From positions 3,326 to 9,821 of the forward strand of contig DMPD01000015.1 in NCBI GenBank assembly GCA_003456125.1: a stretch of 6,496 nt of DNA, read 5' to 3'. The DNA comes from Cyanobacteria bacterium UBA8156 (GTDB lineage: Bacteria > Cyanobacteriota > Cyanobacteriia > Pseudanabaenales > Pseudanabaenaceae). The translations under genes and the position numbers were made by a program. Below are positions 1 to 6,473 of this stretch, one piece after another; the stretch's first letter is position 1, and the number at the start of each line of letters is the position of its first letter. The notes under the pieces were generated by a model, which was given only the letters and a program-made list of their open reading frames with translations, searched no databases and was not told the origin of the DNA.

Positions 1-22
1 GTCTGGGCTTAGTCTGGGCTTA
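1..22. repeat. 11-bp direct tandem repeat (two copies)
   Basis: The unit GTCTGGGCTTA occurs at 1-11 and again at 12-22 with no mismatch. The array starts exactly at the window edge, so more copies may lie to the left. It is in the non-coding stretch beyond the 3' end of the porin gene. The second copy also supplies one arm of the small hairpin at 14-28. No function can be assigned from the sequence. Confidence 0.6.
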
Positions 23-33
23 TCCCAGTCTTT
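14..33 (+). terminator. weak candidate hairpin terminator
   Basis: CTGGG (14-18) can pair with CCCAG (24-28) across a 5-nt loop, and TCTTT follows on the plus strand. That is a short GC-rich stem with a poor T-tract, so at best a weak intrinsic terminator for a plus-strand gene left of the window. Read on the minus strand, the same stem lies about 80 nt past the porin stop but has no T-tract. It could equally be a by-product of the tandem repeat. Confidence 0.25.
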
Positions 34-63
34 GAGCCGGAGGAGCCAAGGCTTCCTGTGTTT

Positions 64-78
64 TCAGGTAATACCTGA
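64..78. repeat. 15-bp perfect inverted repeat
   Basis: TCAGGTA (64-70) and TACCTGA (72-78) are exact reverse complements around a single central base. It lies 31 nt beyond the porin stop codon. As RNA it would form only about five stable pairs with a 5-nt loop, and neither strand has a following T-tract, so it is a poor terminator. A 15-bp dyad this tight looks more like a protein-binding site, but no regulator can be named. The rest of 1-109 holds nothing else I recognise. Confidence 0.45.
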
Positions 79-109
79 CTCCCCTAGCTTGAGAGTTGGA
101 GGTGGGAGC

Positions 110-1753
110 TTAGAACGAGAAGGTGGTACGGATGGTACCTACCACAATCGAGTTGTTCCGGCTGTCGTGGTTCGGGTTGAACACGACAAACACACCCGGC
201 GTGATCGAGATGTTCCGGTTCACTTGGAATCGAATCAAACCTTCCAAGTGGTAGCTGGTGTCGCGATCGTTGTTGGCAGCGATCGTGTTGCCACTGACCC
301 GTGGTTGCTGACCGAAGATAACCCCAGCCAAGTTGCCCCGACCGAACAAATCCGGGAATGCAAACTTCACGTCCCAGGTCAACAAGTCTGCCTTAGCACC
401 CAAAACTCCGGAAGCGCCCGCTTCCGCTTTCGCATTGGCCAAGCCCACCGAGCCCGCAAAGATGAAGCCCGGCGACAACCGCCATTCCATCAAAAAGCCG
501 TAACGATCTGCCGAGGTGTCCACCGAACCAAAGGGACGACCCGACAAGGCACTGCCCGTGCTCGAATCCAGAGAGGCTACGGCTCCGGGCTCAAACGTCC
601 GCATGTACTGCAACGCCAAGGTCAAGTCCCGCGAAGGATTGAACTGCAACTGCGCCCCGGCGCTGTAACCGCCGTTGGTAACACCCGCTTGACCCGTCGC
701 CAAGCCGGCACGGCCATCGTTGGTCAAATACAATGCCGTCAACCGGAAAGAATCACTAGCCCGGTAGGACAAGCCCACGCCCGCACCCTGCTCATTCGAG
801 CGCAGCAACAACGGGTTGTAACGACCAAAGCGCGAGATCGAACCGGCTTCCGCGCTGGCAAGCGGGTTGACCGGATTGAAGATGTCGTCGATGTCCAGAC
901 CGCGAGTACCCACAAACGCCGTGAACTGGTTGCCCACCGGGAATTGGTAGAACAACTTGCCCAGAGAAAACTCGTTGTTGGTGTTCGTCTCAAACGACAA
1001 CCGTGCCATCCGACCACCGCTGGCCGTGGGGATCGCCGCCGCAAAATTGGTCACGTTGCCCGCTTCCAACCGCGTCCGCAACCGATCGCGACCCGTGAAG
1101 CTCGTATCAAAGTTCAACCGAATCCGACCGCTGAAGGTGTTGTTCAATTGGCTGGGGTTCAACAACGCACCCGTAGCCGGGTTCCTGAATTCGTTGGCGG
1201 TACCCGAATAGGCAAATACGCCTAAAGCGTTCAACTTGGTGGTGGTGGAGAATTGCTGCGCTTCCAGCTTCTCTACTTTGGCTTCCAAGCTGTCTACCCG
1301 ACCCTTCAAGGCCGCCAATTCCGCCGCAAATTCTTCTTGCAGGCGCTGCAAAGTCGCCAAATCTTCCTTGCTCACCTTGTCGGCCAAACCGGCAGTGATC
1401 AACTCGTTGATCTTGTCCAAGCAAGCATTCAGACCGGCGGCGAACTCAAAACGGGTCATGGCTCGCTGACCGCGATAGGTGCGATCCGGATACCCCGCAA
1501 TACAACCGTAACGCTCTACCAAAGATTGCAGTGCGGTAAAGGCCCAATCCGTCGTCCGCACGTCGCTCAATTGCGAAACCGAGGTGACCTGAGCCGTCCG
1601 GGTGCCCCGAGTCATCGGATCGCGGGTAATGTCTTGAATCGAAATCCCTTCGTTGGCGCTGGCCACACCGGCTACAGCTACCGAAGAGCCAGCCGCCAAC
1701 AGCAACGCTGCTAGCAATTTGGGGCTGGCGGACTGTTTTTGAAATTCCAACAT
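110..1753 (-). CDS. SLH-domain outer-membrane porin (OprB/iron-uptake-porin family)
   Basis: A 547-residue outer-membrane beta-barrel porin of the cyanobacterial SLH-OprB type. Residues 1-33 look like a Sec signal peptide: Lys6 and Lys12, a hydrophobic Ala/Leu/Val core, then ASA with cleavage likely after Ala33. Residues about 60-118 form one SLH domain (LSDVRTTDWAF, IAGYPD, TRFEFAAGLNACLD), with Cys84 and Cys111 possibly forming a disulfide. Residues about 128-167 look like a coiled coil. The remaining ~375 residues alternate like beta strands and end in Phe, the usual signal for outer-membrane barrel assembly. In this family the SLH domain is known to bind the peptidoglycan-linked wall polymer while the barrel passes small solutes or ions; the substrate here is unknown. 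The start at 1753 was chosen because it begins the signal peptide and has GAGG 11 nt upstream. In-frame ATGs at 1792 and 1876 would add a charged, non-signal extension. Stop is TAA. Confidence 0.93.
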   Translation of the reverse strand: MLEFQKQSASPKLLAALLLAAGSSVAVAGVASANEGISIQDITRDPMTRGTRTAQVTSVSQLSDVRTTDWAFTALQSLVERYGCIAGYPDRTYRGQRAMTRFEFAAGLNACLDKINELITAGLADKVSKEDLATLQRLQEEFAAELAALKGRVDSLEAKVEKLEAQQFSTTTKLNALGVFAYSGTANEFRNPATGALLNPSQLNNTFSGRIRLNFDTSFTGRDRLRTRLEAGNVTNFAAAIPTASGGRMARLSFETNTNNEFSLGKLFYQFPVGNQFTAFVGTRGLDIDDIFNPVNPLASAEAGSISRFGRYNPLLLRSNEQGAGVGLSYRASDSFRLTALYLTNDGRAGLATGQAGVTNGGYSAGAQLQFNPSRDLTLALQYMRTFEPGAVASLDSSTGSALSGRPFGSVDTSADRYGFLMEWRLSPGFIFAGSVGLANAKAEAGASGVLGAKADLLTWDVKFAFPDLFGRGNLAGVIFGQQPRVSGNTIAANNDRDTSYHLEGLIRFQVNRNISITPGVFVVFNPNHDSRNNSIVVGTIRTTFSF

Positions 1754-1780
1754 GTTTTCTACAACCTCACGCCGCTTTTT

Positions 1781-1810
1781 AGTGTACTGCATTCCGCTGC
1801 AGGATGCCAA
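1781..1810 (-). promoter_or_regulatory. candidate sigma70-type promoter of the porin gene
   Basis: Read on the minus strand, TTGGCA (1810-1805) is followed by an 18-nt spacer and TACACT (1786-1781), matching the -35 and -10 consensus at four positions each. Transcription would start near 1774, giving a leader of about 21 nt that contains the GAGG ribosome site at 1768-1765. The spacer holds a 5-bp inverted repeat (CTGCA at 1787-1791, TGCAG at 1798-1802). A second one overlaps the -35 (AACCC at 1809-1813, GGGTT at 1821-1825). Either could be a regulator site, but both are short enough to arise by chance. Confidence 0.45.
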
Positions 1811-1917
1811 CCCGCGCCAAGGGTTCCTTGCCGAGAAACGGGCAGATTCTCTCTCCGAAAAAGGAAAGCTCTGCATCCGAAACCTCTTGGCTCAGTCTTC
1901 CTGGCCTCGCTTTCTTT

Positions 1918-1935
1918 GAAAACCAACGGGTTTTC
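1918..1935 (-). terminator. candidate hairpin behind the aminotransferase gene
   Basis: On the minus strand GAAAACC, a 4-nt loop CGTT and GGTTTTC form a perfect 7-bp stem that begins 27 nt after the aminotransferase stop. Only three of the seven pairs are G-C and no T-run follows, so termination would be weak. It may instead slow exonuclease decay of the transcript. Between this hairpin and the porin promoter (about 1826-1917) I see no other recognisable element. Confidence 0.35.
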
Positions 1936-1962
1936 CCTGCTGTACCCTTTGTGTCCCTGCGT

Positions 1963-3186
1963 CTATATTACCGAGGCCAAATCCGGGGTAGGTGTTGTGT
2001 AGGCCACACCGGCTTGCCGCAATCGCTCGAAGGCTACCCCCAGGCGATCGCAGTCGGCAATTAAACTCACCCGCACGTAGCCTTCACCGCCTCGCCCAAA
2101 GGCACTCCCCGGTGTAAACACCACCCCGGTTTGCTGCAATACCTTCATCGCAAAGTCCGTGGAAGACACACCGGGGGGGCAGGGCACCCACAAATACATG
2201 GTGGCGTAGGTCTGGGGGATGGACCAGCCCAAGGCCTCAAAACCGGCACGCACAAAATCCCGCCGTTGTCGGTAGCGATCGCGCACGCTCTGCACATAGC
2301 TATCGGGCAGCTCCAAGGCGGCTTTGGCTCCGGCCTGAATGGCGGCAAAAATCCCGTAGTCCAGGTTGGTTTTGAGGGTGCGCAGCCCCTGCAATACGTC
2401 CCGATTGCCGACGGCAAAACCCACGCGCCAGCCGGCCATGTTGTAGGTTTTGGACAGGGTGTGGAACTCGACGCCCAAATCTTTGGCCCCTGGAATTTCC
2501 AACAAGCTGGTGGGTTGATACCCATCAAAGGCCAGTTCGGCGTAGCACAGGTCGTGCACCAGCAAAATTTCGTAGTGTTTGGCGAAGTCCACCACTTCCT
2601 CGAAAAAGGCGCGGGGGGCGATCGCGGCGGTGGGGTTGCTGGGATAGTTGAAGTAAAAAATCTTGGCCTGGCGGGCCACGGCTTCGGGGATGGTGCTCAA
2701 ATCCAACAGCCAATTTTGTTCGGGCCGCAAAATCACTTCGTAGAGGTTGGCGCCGGCGAGTAGGGGCCCCCGAAAATGGGCCGGGTAGGCCGGACTGGGC
2801 ACCAATACCGTATCCCCCGGATCGACAAAGGCGAGGGCCAAGTGGGTCAATCCTTCTTTGGAGCCAATCAGGGGCAAAGCTTCGCCATCGGGGTCGAGGG
2901 TCACGCTGTAGCGACGGTAATACCAATCGGTGATGGCTTTCCGAAAGTCGGCGGTGCCCTCGAAAGGGGGGTACCCGTGGTTTTGACTCTGTTGGAGGGC
3001 GGCGATCGCGCTGTCGATGGCGGGTTGCGGGGCCATGCCGTCGGGGTTGCCCATCCCCAAATCAATCAAATCAATCCCCTGCCGACGGGCTTCGGCTTTC
3101 AGTTCGTCGAGACGGGCAAAAACGTACGTGGGGAGGTTCCCCAACCGCTGGGCGGGCCGCAGCCAAGTTTTCATGGTGGTGGACAT
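1963..3186 (-). CDS. alaC: PLP-dependent class I/II aminotransferase, AlaC (YfdZ)-like
   Basis: A 407-residue cytoplasmic fold-type I aminotransferase. Visible landmarks, numbered from the ATG at 3186: substrate-side MGNPDG (45-50), the PLP-phosphate segment GSKEG (108-112), the YPSNPTA motif (181-187, Asn184), Asp212 in VHDLCYAEL for the pyridine nitrogen, Schiff-base Lys246 in LSKTYNMAGWR, and Arg372 in VRVSL for the substrate carboxylate. These segments and the length closely match E. coli AlaC (YfdZ), a glutamate-pyruvate transaminase that makes alanine; cyanobacterial homologues are often labelled aspartate aminotransferase. True DapL proteins start and read differently, so that name is not preferred. 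Substrate is therefore inferred, most likely alanine or aspartate with 2-oxoglutarate. The gene follows secDF by 8 nt. ATG 3186 has no clear ribosome site, which fits translational coupling to secDF; ATG 3174, four codons in, is equally possible. The in-frame ATG at 3246 would overlap the end of secDF. Stop is TAG. Confidence 0.9.
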   Translation of the reverse strand: MSTTMKTWLRPAQRLGNLPTYVFARLDELKAEARRQGIDLIDLGMGNPDGMAPQPAIDSAIAALQQSQNHGYPPFEGTADFRKAITDWYYRRYSVTLDPDGEALPLIGSKEGLTHLALAFVDPGDTVLVPSPAYPAHFRGPLLAGANLYEVILRPEQNWLLDLSTIPEAVARQAKIFYFNYPSNPTAAIAPRAFFEEVVDFAKHYEILLVHDLCYAELAFDGYQPTSLLEIPGAKDLGVEFHTLSKTYNMAGWRVGFAVGNRDVLQGLRTLKTNLDYGIFAAIQAGAKAALELPDSYVQSVRDRYRQRRDFVRAGFEALGWSIPQTYATMYLWVPCPPGVSSTDFAMKVLQQTGVVFTPGSAFGRGGEGYVRVSLIADCDRLGVAFERLRQAGVAYTTPTPDLASVI

Positions 3187-3194
3187 CACAAGGT

Positions 3195-5624
3195 TCAGGC
3201 TGCCGGTGTGGGCGGTGCTACGGTTTGACCGCGATCGCGCCACCACACCAGCAAAATACTGGCGTTGAAAATACTAGAGTATACGCCAGCCAAGAACCCC
3301 ACAATCAAGGCCAAGGCAAAAAATTGGAGGGTAGCCCCACCAAATAACAGAATGGATACCAGGGGCAAAATGGTGGTGAGGGAGGTGTTGATGGAGCGGG
3401 AGAGGCTCTGGTTGACCGACCGATTGACTACTTCGCCAAAGGACAGGGTTTCGCTGAGGGCTTTGGCGTTTTCCCGCACGCGATCGTAGATCACGACGGT
3501 GTCGTTGACGGAAAACCCACAAATGGTCAAAATCGCTACGATAAACAGGCTGTCTACGGGTACGTTGGCCACCAGGCCGAGCAAAGAAAAGGCGCTGATC
3601 GTGATCCACACGTCGTGCAGCAGGGCCACGATCGCAAATACGGCGTAGTCGCTCTCAAACCGAATCCGCAGGTACAGGGCAATGCCCACCAGAGATAGGA
3701 ACAGGGCGGTGAGACCGGAAACCAGCAACTGCCGACCCACAACGGGGCCCACTTCGTCGATTTGTTGTTTGGTGTTGTCCAGTTCGCCAAAGGGTTGGAG
3801 GGCCTCTTGCAGGGCGGTTTGCAGTGCCAAGCGCTCGGTCACCCCCAGGCTGGCGGTTTGTACGACCAAACCCCGTTTGTCTTCACCGGCCAATTGTACG
3901 GTGGCGCTGCCGTACCCTTTGCTTGCCATGGCTTGGCGCACGGCAGCAATGTCGATCGCCGGGCCACAATTGTTGGGTTGAGGGCACACCAGTTCAAAAC
4001 TGAGGCGGGTACCTCCCACAAAATCCAAGGCCGGCTGCACGGGCAACCCGGTGCGACTCCACGAAAAGATCATCACCACCAATCCGGCCAACATCACGAG
4101 GCTAGAGGCCCAAACATAACCACGCCCCTGCTTCACCAAGTCCAGGGGACCCGCAGCGTCCGCGGCGTCGGTGGACGGTTTGCCCAAGGCCGGGACACCG
4201 TACCACTGAGGGCGTCGCAGGGCGGGGTTGGCGATCGCCACCAGCAGCAAAGAGCGGGTGCAGGTAATGGCGGTAAACATGCTGACCACCACCCCAAGCG
4301 CCAAAGTGACGGCAAACCCCTTCACCAGACCGGCCCCTAGCCAAAACAAAGCACCGCAGGCAATGAGGGTGGTGACGTTGCTGTCGAGGATGCTTGACCA
4401 GGCGCGATTGAATCCTGCTTCTACGGCTTTGTAGAGGGTACGCCCCGCCAACAATTCTTCGCGGATGCGGGCAAAGATCAACACGTTGGCATCCACTGCC
4501 ATGCCCACGCTCAGGATAAATCCGGCAATGCCCGGCAGGGATAACACGACCCCCAGCAAGCTGAAGGCCGCGAAGGTGAGGACGGCATAGATGAGCAGCG
4601 AGATATCGGCGATCGCCCCCGGTAAGCGGTAGTACAGCACCATGTACACCAACACCAAAATCAAACCGCCAATACCGGCCCAAATGCTACTGCGGATGCT
4701 GTCGGCCCCAAGGGAAGCCCCCACGGTGCGGTTTTCGAGAATGGCTACCGGGACGGGCAACGCCCCCGATCGCACCTGCAACGCCAAATCCGAAGCGGCT
4801 TGGAGGGTGGTGCCAATCTCAATGCGGGCTTCGCCGCCGGTGATGCCCTGGCCCTGAAACTCCACCGGCACCACCGGGGCGCTCACCAGCTCATCGTCTA
4901 GAAAAATGCCAATGCTGCGGCCGGTGCCCCCCAACTCGCCGGTAATTTTGGCAAACAGTTCGCCCCCCAGCCCGTCAAACCGCAGCGATACATCCCAGGT
5001 ATCCCCTTGACCCCGGCTGGTGGGCAGCGCATCCCGCAGCCGCTCCCCCGTGAGACCCACGCTATCAAACAAACCCAAAATGTTTTTGCGGGCTTCGGCG
5101 ATTTCCCGATCTTTGGCGGCGATCGCCGCTTTGTCGTCTGGCGGGAGGCGATCCTGCTCGGCCAAAAGGTTTGCCAAGGTTTGCCGACGGGCCAAAAATT
5201 CCCCTTCGGTGCCCGAGCGCTGTACCCGAAATTCCAATTGGGCCGTGTTTCCCAACACCCGCTCGGCTTCGGCGGGATCGTTCACCCCCGGCATCTGCAC
5301 CAAGATGCGATCGCGGCCGCTAATTTGGACCGTGGATTCGGCTACCCCCAAACCGTTGATCCGTTTTTCCACCACAAAGCGGGCGCTTTCGAGGATGCGC
5401 GGTGTGATTTCGGGAATGCCCCGCTCCGGGTTGGGCAAGGCTTGGAGGGTGAGTTGGGCCCCCCCCCGCAAATCCAGACCGAGGCGAGGGGGCAGGGCGA
5501 CAATGGCTACCACCGCCGCCAGCACCAGCGCGAAAACAACCGTTAGGGTTTGATTGGGTTTGGGCACGGTCAAGCAAATTGGGCTTTCTTCGGCATTGTA
5601 GCTTGGGATGGAAACTTCCGGCAT
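3195..5624 (-). CDS. secDF: protein translocase subunit SecDF (SecD-SecF single-chain fusion)
   Basis: An 809-residue inner/thylakoid-membrane protein that uses the proton gradient to help pull preproteins out of the SecYEG channel. Order: first membrane helix about 25-45; SecD signature LGLDLRGG (48-55); P1 head about 60-295 with a charged helical insert at 140-185; a helix bundle from about 313 to 465 including [17 protein letters not shown] (374-390, Asp378); linker about 478-493; SecF first helix 503-522; DFVGGT (534-539); P4 domain about 540-625; final helices 632-795 including ALLHDV (667-672, Asp671), [16 protein letters not shown] (704-719) and the [14 protein letters not shown] segment (738-751). 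Asp378, Asp671 and the DRVRE arginines match the charged residues tied to proton flow. Bacillus and Thermus also have SecDF as one chain; cyanobacteria usually have two genes. ATG 5624 was chosen because it directly precedes the first helix and has GAGGGG 9 nt upstream; the frame stays open to 6101, but only as antisense to tpiA. Ala385 replaces the usual Glu. Stop is TGA. Confidence 0.95.
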   Translation of the reverse strand: MPEVSIPSYNAEESPICLTVPKPNQTLTVVFALVLAAVVAIVALPPRLGLDLRGGAQLTLQALPNPERGIPEITPRILESARFVVEKRINGLGVAESTVQISGRDRILVQMPGVNDPAEAERVLGNTAQLEFRVQRSGTEGEFLARRQTLANLLAEQDRLPPDDKAAIAAKDREIAEARKNILGLFDSVGLTGERLRDALPTSRGQGDTWDVSLRFDGLGGELFAKITGELGGTGRSIGIFLDDELVSAPVVPVEFQGQGITGGEARIEIGTTLQAASDLALQVRSGALPVPVAILENRTVGASLGADSIRSSIWAGIGGLILVLVYMVLYYRLPGAIADISLLIYAVLTFAAFSLLGVVLSLPGIAGFILSVGMAVDANVLIFARIREELLAGRTLYKAVEAGFNRAWSSILDSNVTTLIACGALFWLGAGLVKGFAVTLALGVVVSMFTAITCTRSLLLVAIANPALRRPQWYGVPALGKPSTDAADAAGPLDLVKQGRGYVWASSLVMLAGLVVMIFSWSRTGLPVQPALDFVGGTRLSFELVCPQPNNCGPAIDIAAVRQAMASKGYGSATVQLAGEDKRGLVVQTASLGVTERLALQTALQEALQPFGELDNTKQQIDEVGPVVGRQLLVSGLTALFLSLVGIALYLRIRFESDYAVFAIVALLHDVWITISAFSLLGLVANVPVDSLFIVAILTICGFSVNDTVVIYDRVRENAKALSETLSFGEVVNRSVNQSLSRSINTSLTTILPLVSILLFGGATLQFFALALIVGFLAGVYSSIFNASILLVWWRDRGQTVAPPTPAA

Positions 5625-5640
5625 GGACGCTCGCCCCTCG

Positions 5641-5648
5641 ATTATAAT
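5641..5648. promoter_or_regulatory. symmetric divergent -10 element between secDF and tpiA
   Basis: ATTATAAT is its own reverse complement and contains TATAAT on both strands: plus at 5643-5648, minus at 5646-5641. It lies in the 30-nt gap between the secDF and tpiA ATG codons. No good -35 box is seen on either side at 16-18 nt, as in cyanobacterial promoters that rely on the -10 box. Predicted starts are about 5655 (plus) and 5634 (minus). The minus start would give a leader of only about 10 nt and would fall at the edge of the secDF ribosome site GAGGGG (5639-5634), so secDF may use another promoter inside tpiA. Confidence 0.5.
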
Positions 5649-5654
5649 GGCCAA

Positions 5655-6425
5655 ATGTCTTTTGGTTGGGAGCCACGGACTTTGCGCAGCACGACGATCG
5701 CCGGCAACTGGAAAATGCACAAAACCCAGGCAGAAACCAAGGCGTTTTTGCAGGAGTTTGCCCCCCGGTGGCAACCGCAGGGGGGGGTAGAGGTGGTGCT
5801 GTGCGCCCCCTTTACGGCTTTGGCGATGTTGTCCGGGGCGATCGCCGCGACGGGGCTGCCGGTGGCCGTGGGGGCGCAAAACGTGCATTGGGCTGAGGTG
5901 GGGGCCTTCACCGGGGAAATTGCGCCGGGGATGTTGGTGGAATTGGGAACCAAATACGTGGTGGTGGGCCACAGCGAGCGGCGGCAGTTTTTTGGCGAAA
6001 CCGATGAAACCGTGAATCAACGGGTACGGGCGGCCCAAGCCCATGGTCTCACCCCCATTCTGTGTGTGGGCGAAACCAAGGCTCTGCGGGAGCAAGGCCA
6101 AGTCGAAAGCTGGATTTTTGGACAGTTGGATCGGGCTCTAGCAGATGTAGCCACCCTGCCGGTGATTGCCTACGAACCGATTTGGGCGATCGGCACCGGC
6201 GACACCTGTGCTCCTGCCGAAGCCAATCGGGTATTGGCGGCGATCCGCAACCATTTGGGCGATCGGGGGGGAGACACCACGTTGCTGTATGGGGGATCGG
6301 TCAAAGGCAGCAACATTGCCGAGATTTTGGCGCAAGCGGAGGTGGATGGGGTACTGGTGGGGGGGGCCAGCCTGGATCCGCAGGAATTTGCCCAGATTGC
6401 CAACGCGGCCCGCCCCGGGAAGTAA
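5655..6425 (+). CDS. tpiA: triosephosphate isomerase
   Basis: Cytoplasmic TIM-barrel enzyme that interconverts dihydroxyacetone phosphate and glyceraldehyde 3-phosphate in glycolysis, gluconeogenesis and the Calvin cycle. All active-site residues are present, numbered from ATG 5655: Asn18 and Lys20 in GNWKM, catalytic His106 in VGHSERR, catalytic Glu174 in [11 protein letters not shown], which runs into the mobile loop 6, and the phosphate-binding [10 protein letters not shown] (211-220) and [11 protein letters not shown] (230-240). From ATG 5655 it is 256 residues; from the in-frame TTG at 5682 it would be 247, nearer the family's usual ~240-255. The TTG has GGGAG 9 nt upstream and gives an N-terminus [12 protein letters not shown] typical of the family, while the ATG has no ribosome site and coincides with the predicted transcription start. 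I list the ATG as the longest sensible form; the TTG may well be real. An upstream in-frame ATG at 5550 lies inside secDF and is rejected. Stop is TAA; no clear terminator follows. Confidence 0.95.
   Translation: MSFGWEPRTLRSTTIAGNWKMHKTQAETKAFLQEFAPRWQPQGGVEVVLCAPFTALAMLSGAIAATGLPVAVGAQNVHWAEVGAFTGEIAPGMLVELGTKYVVVGHSERRQFFGETDETVNQRVRAAQAHGLTPILCVGETKALREQGQVESWIFGQLDRALADVATLPVIAYEPIWAIGTGDTCAPAEANRVLAAIRNHLGDRGGDTTLLYGGSVKGSNIAEILAQAEVDGVLVGGASLDPQEFAQIANAARPGK
5668..5672 (+). promoter_or_regulatory. ribosome binding site supporting a TTG start for tpiA
   Basis: GGGAG at 5668-5672 sits 9 nt before the TTG at 5682-5684, an ideal distance. Transcription from the TATAAT at 5643-5648 would begin near 5655 and give a 27-nt leader containing this site. 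By contrast, the ATG at 5655 has only GGCCAA before it. The site therefore decides in favour of TTG, unless the ATG is used on a leaderless transcript. Confidence 0.5.
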
Positions 6426-6438
6426 ATTCTGGAAATCC

Positions 6439-6466
6439 TTGACAACCGTCCACGTCTCGGTATGCT
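6439..6466 (+). promoter_or_regulatory. strong candidate sigma70-type promoter
   Basis: A perfect -35 box TTGACA (6439-6444), a 16-nt spacer and the -10-like TATGCT (6461-6466) lie just past the tpiA stop, pointing right. The start site would be near 6473, right before the ATG at 6474. It implies that the next gene is transcribed independently of tpiA, or in addition to read-through from it. This is the best match to the promoter consensus in the window. Confidence 0.6.
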
Positions 6467-6473
6467 GTTGGCC

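Larger units (their letters stand above)
2044..5845. repeat. ten scattered HIP1 palindromes (GCGATCGC)
   Basis: Exact GCGATCGC copies start at 2044, 2275, 2618, 3002, 3231, 4231, 4609, 5119, 5307 and 5838. Nine are inside coding sequence and one (3231) falls in the secDF 3' end. HIP1 is known to be greatly over-represented in many cyanobacterial genomes and often coincides with DNA methylation sites. Here it marks the lineage and is not a mobile element. The porin region 1-2043 has only partial matches, such as those near 263 and 281. Confidence 0.85.

Noticed and set aside
32..1225. Long plus-strand open frame (397 codons) opposite the porin gene
   Set aside because: It has no recognisable domain, is rich in Arg and Gln as expected of antisense reading of GC-rich coding DNA, and overlaps a clear signal-peptide/SLH/barrel protein on the other strand.
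1754..1876. 41-codon N-terminal extension of the porin
   Set aside because: It would put a charged, non-hydrophobic segment before a good signal peptide and would cover the likely promoter and ribosome site.
1739..2064. Small plus-strand open frames over the porin upstream region
   Set aside because: They have no ribosome site and no family resemblance, and they overlap the ends of two real minus-strand genes and the promoter region between them.
1963..3186. LL-diaminopimelate aminotransferase (dapL) as the name of the aminotransferase
   Set aside because: The motif wording matches AlaC/YfdZ (MGNPDG, GSKEGLTHL, VEFHTLSKTYNMAGWR). Cyanobacterial DapL has a different N-terminus and core as I recall it.
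2131..3228. Plus-strand open frames opposite the aminotransferase
   Set aside because: They are Gly/Gln-rich antisense translations of a gene whose PLP-binding motifs are all present on the minus strand.
4137..4184. Frameshift or disrupted gene at the SecD-SecF joint
   Set aside because: The frame is continuous, both halves are complete with all conserved motifs, and the linker composition is reasonable. Nothing in the sequence itself indicates an error.
5625..6101. Minus-strand upstream extension of secDF by 159 codons
   Set aside because: It is antisense to the fully conserved tpiA and has no domain similarity, while the SecD start at 5624 has a ribosome site and directly precedes the first membrane helix.
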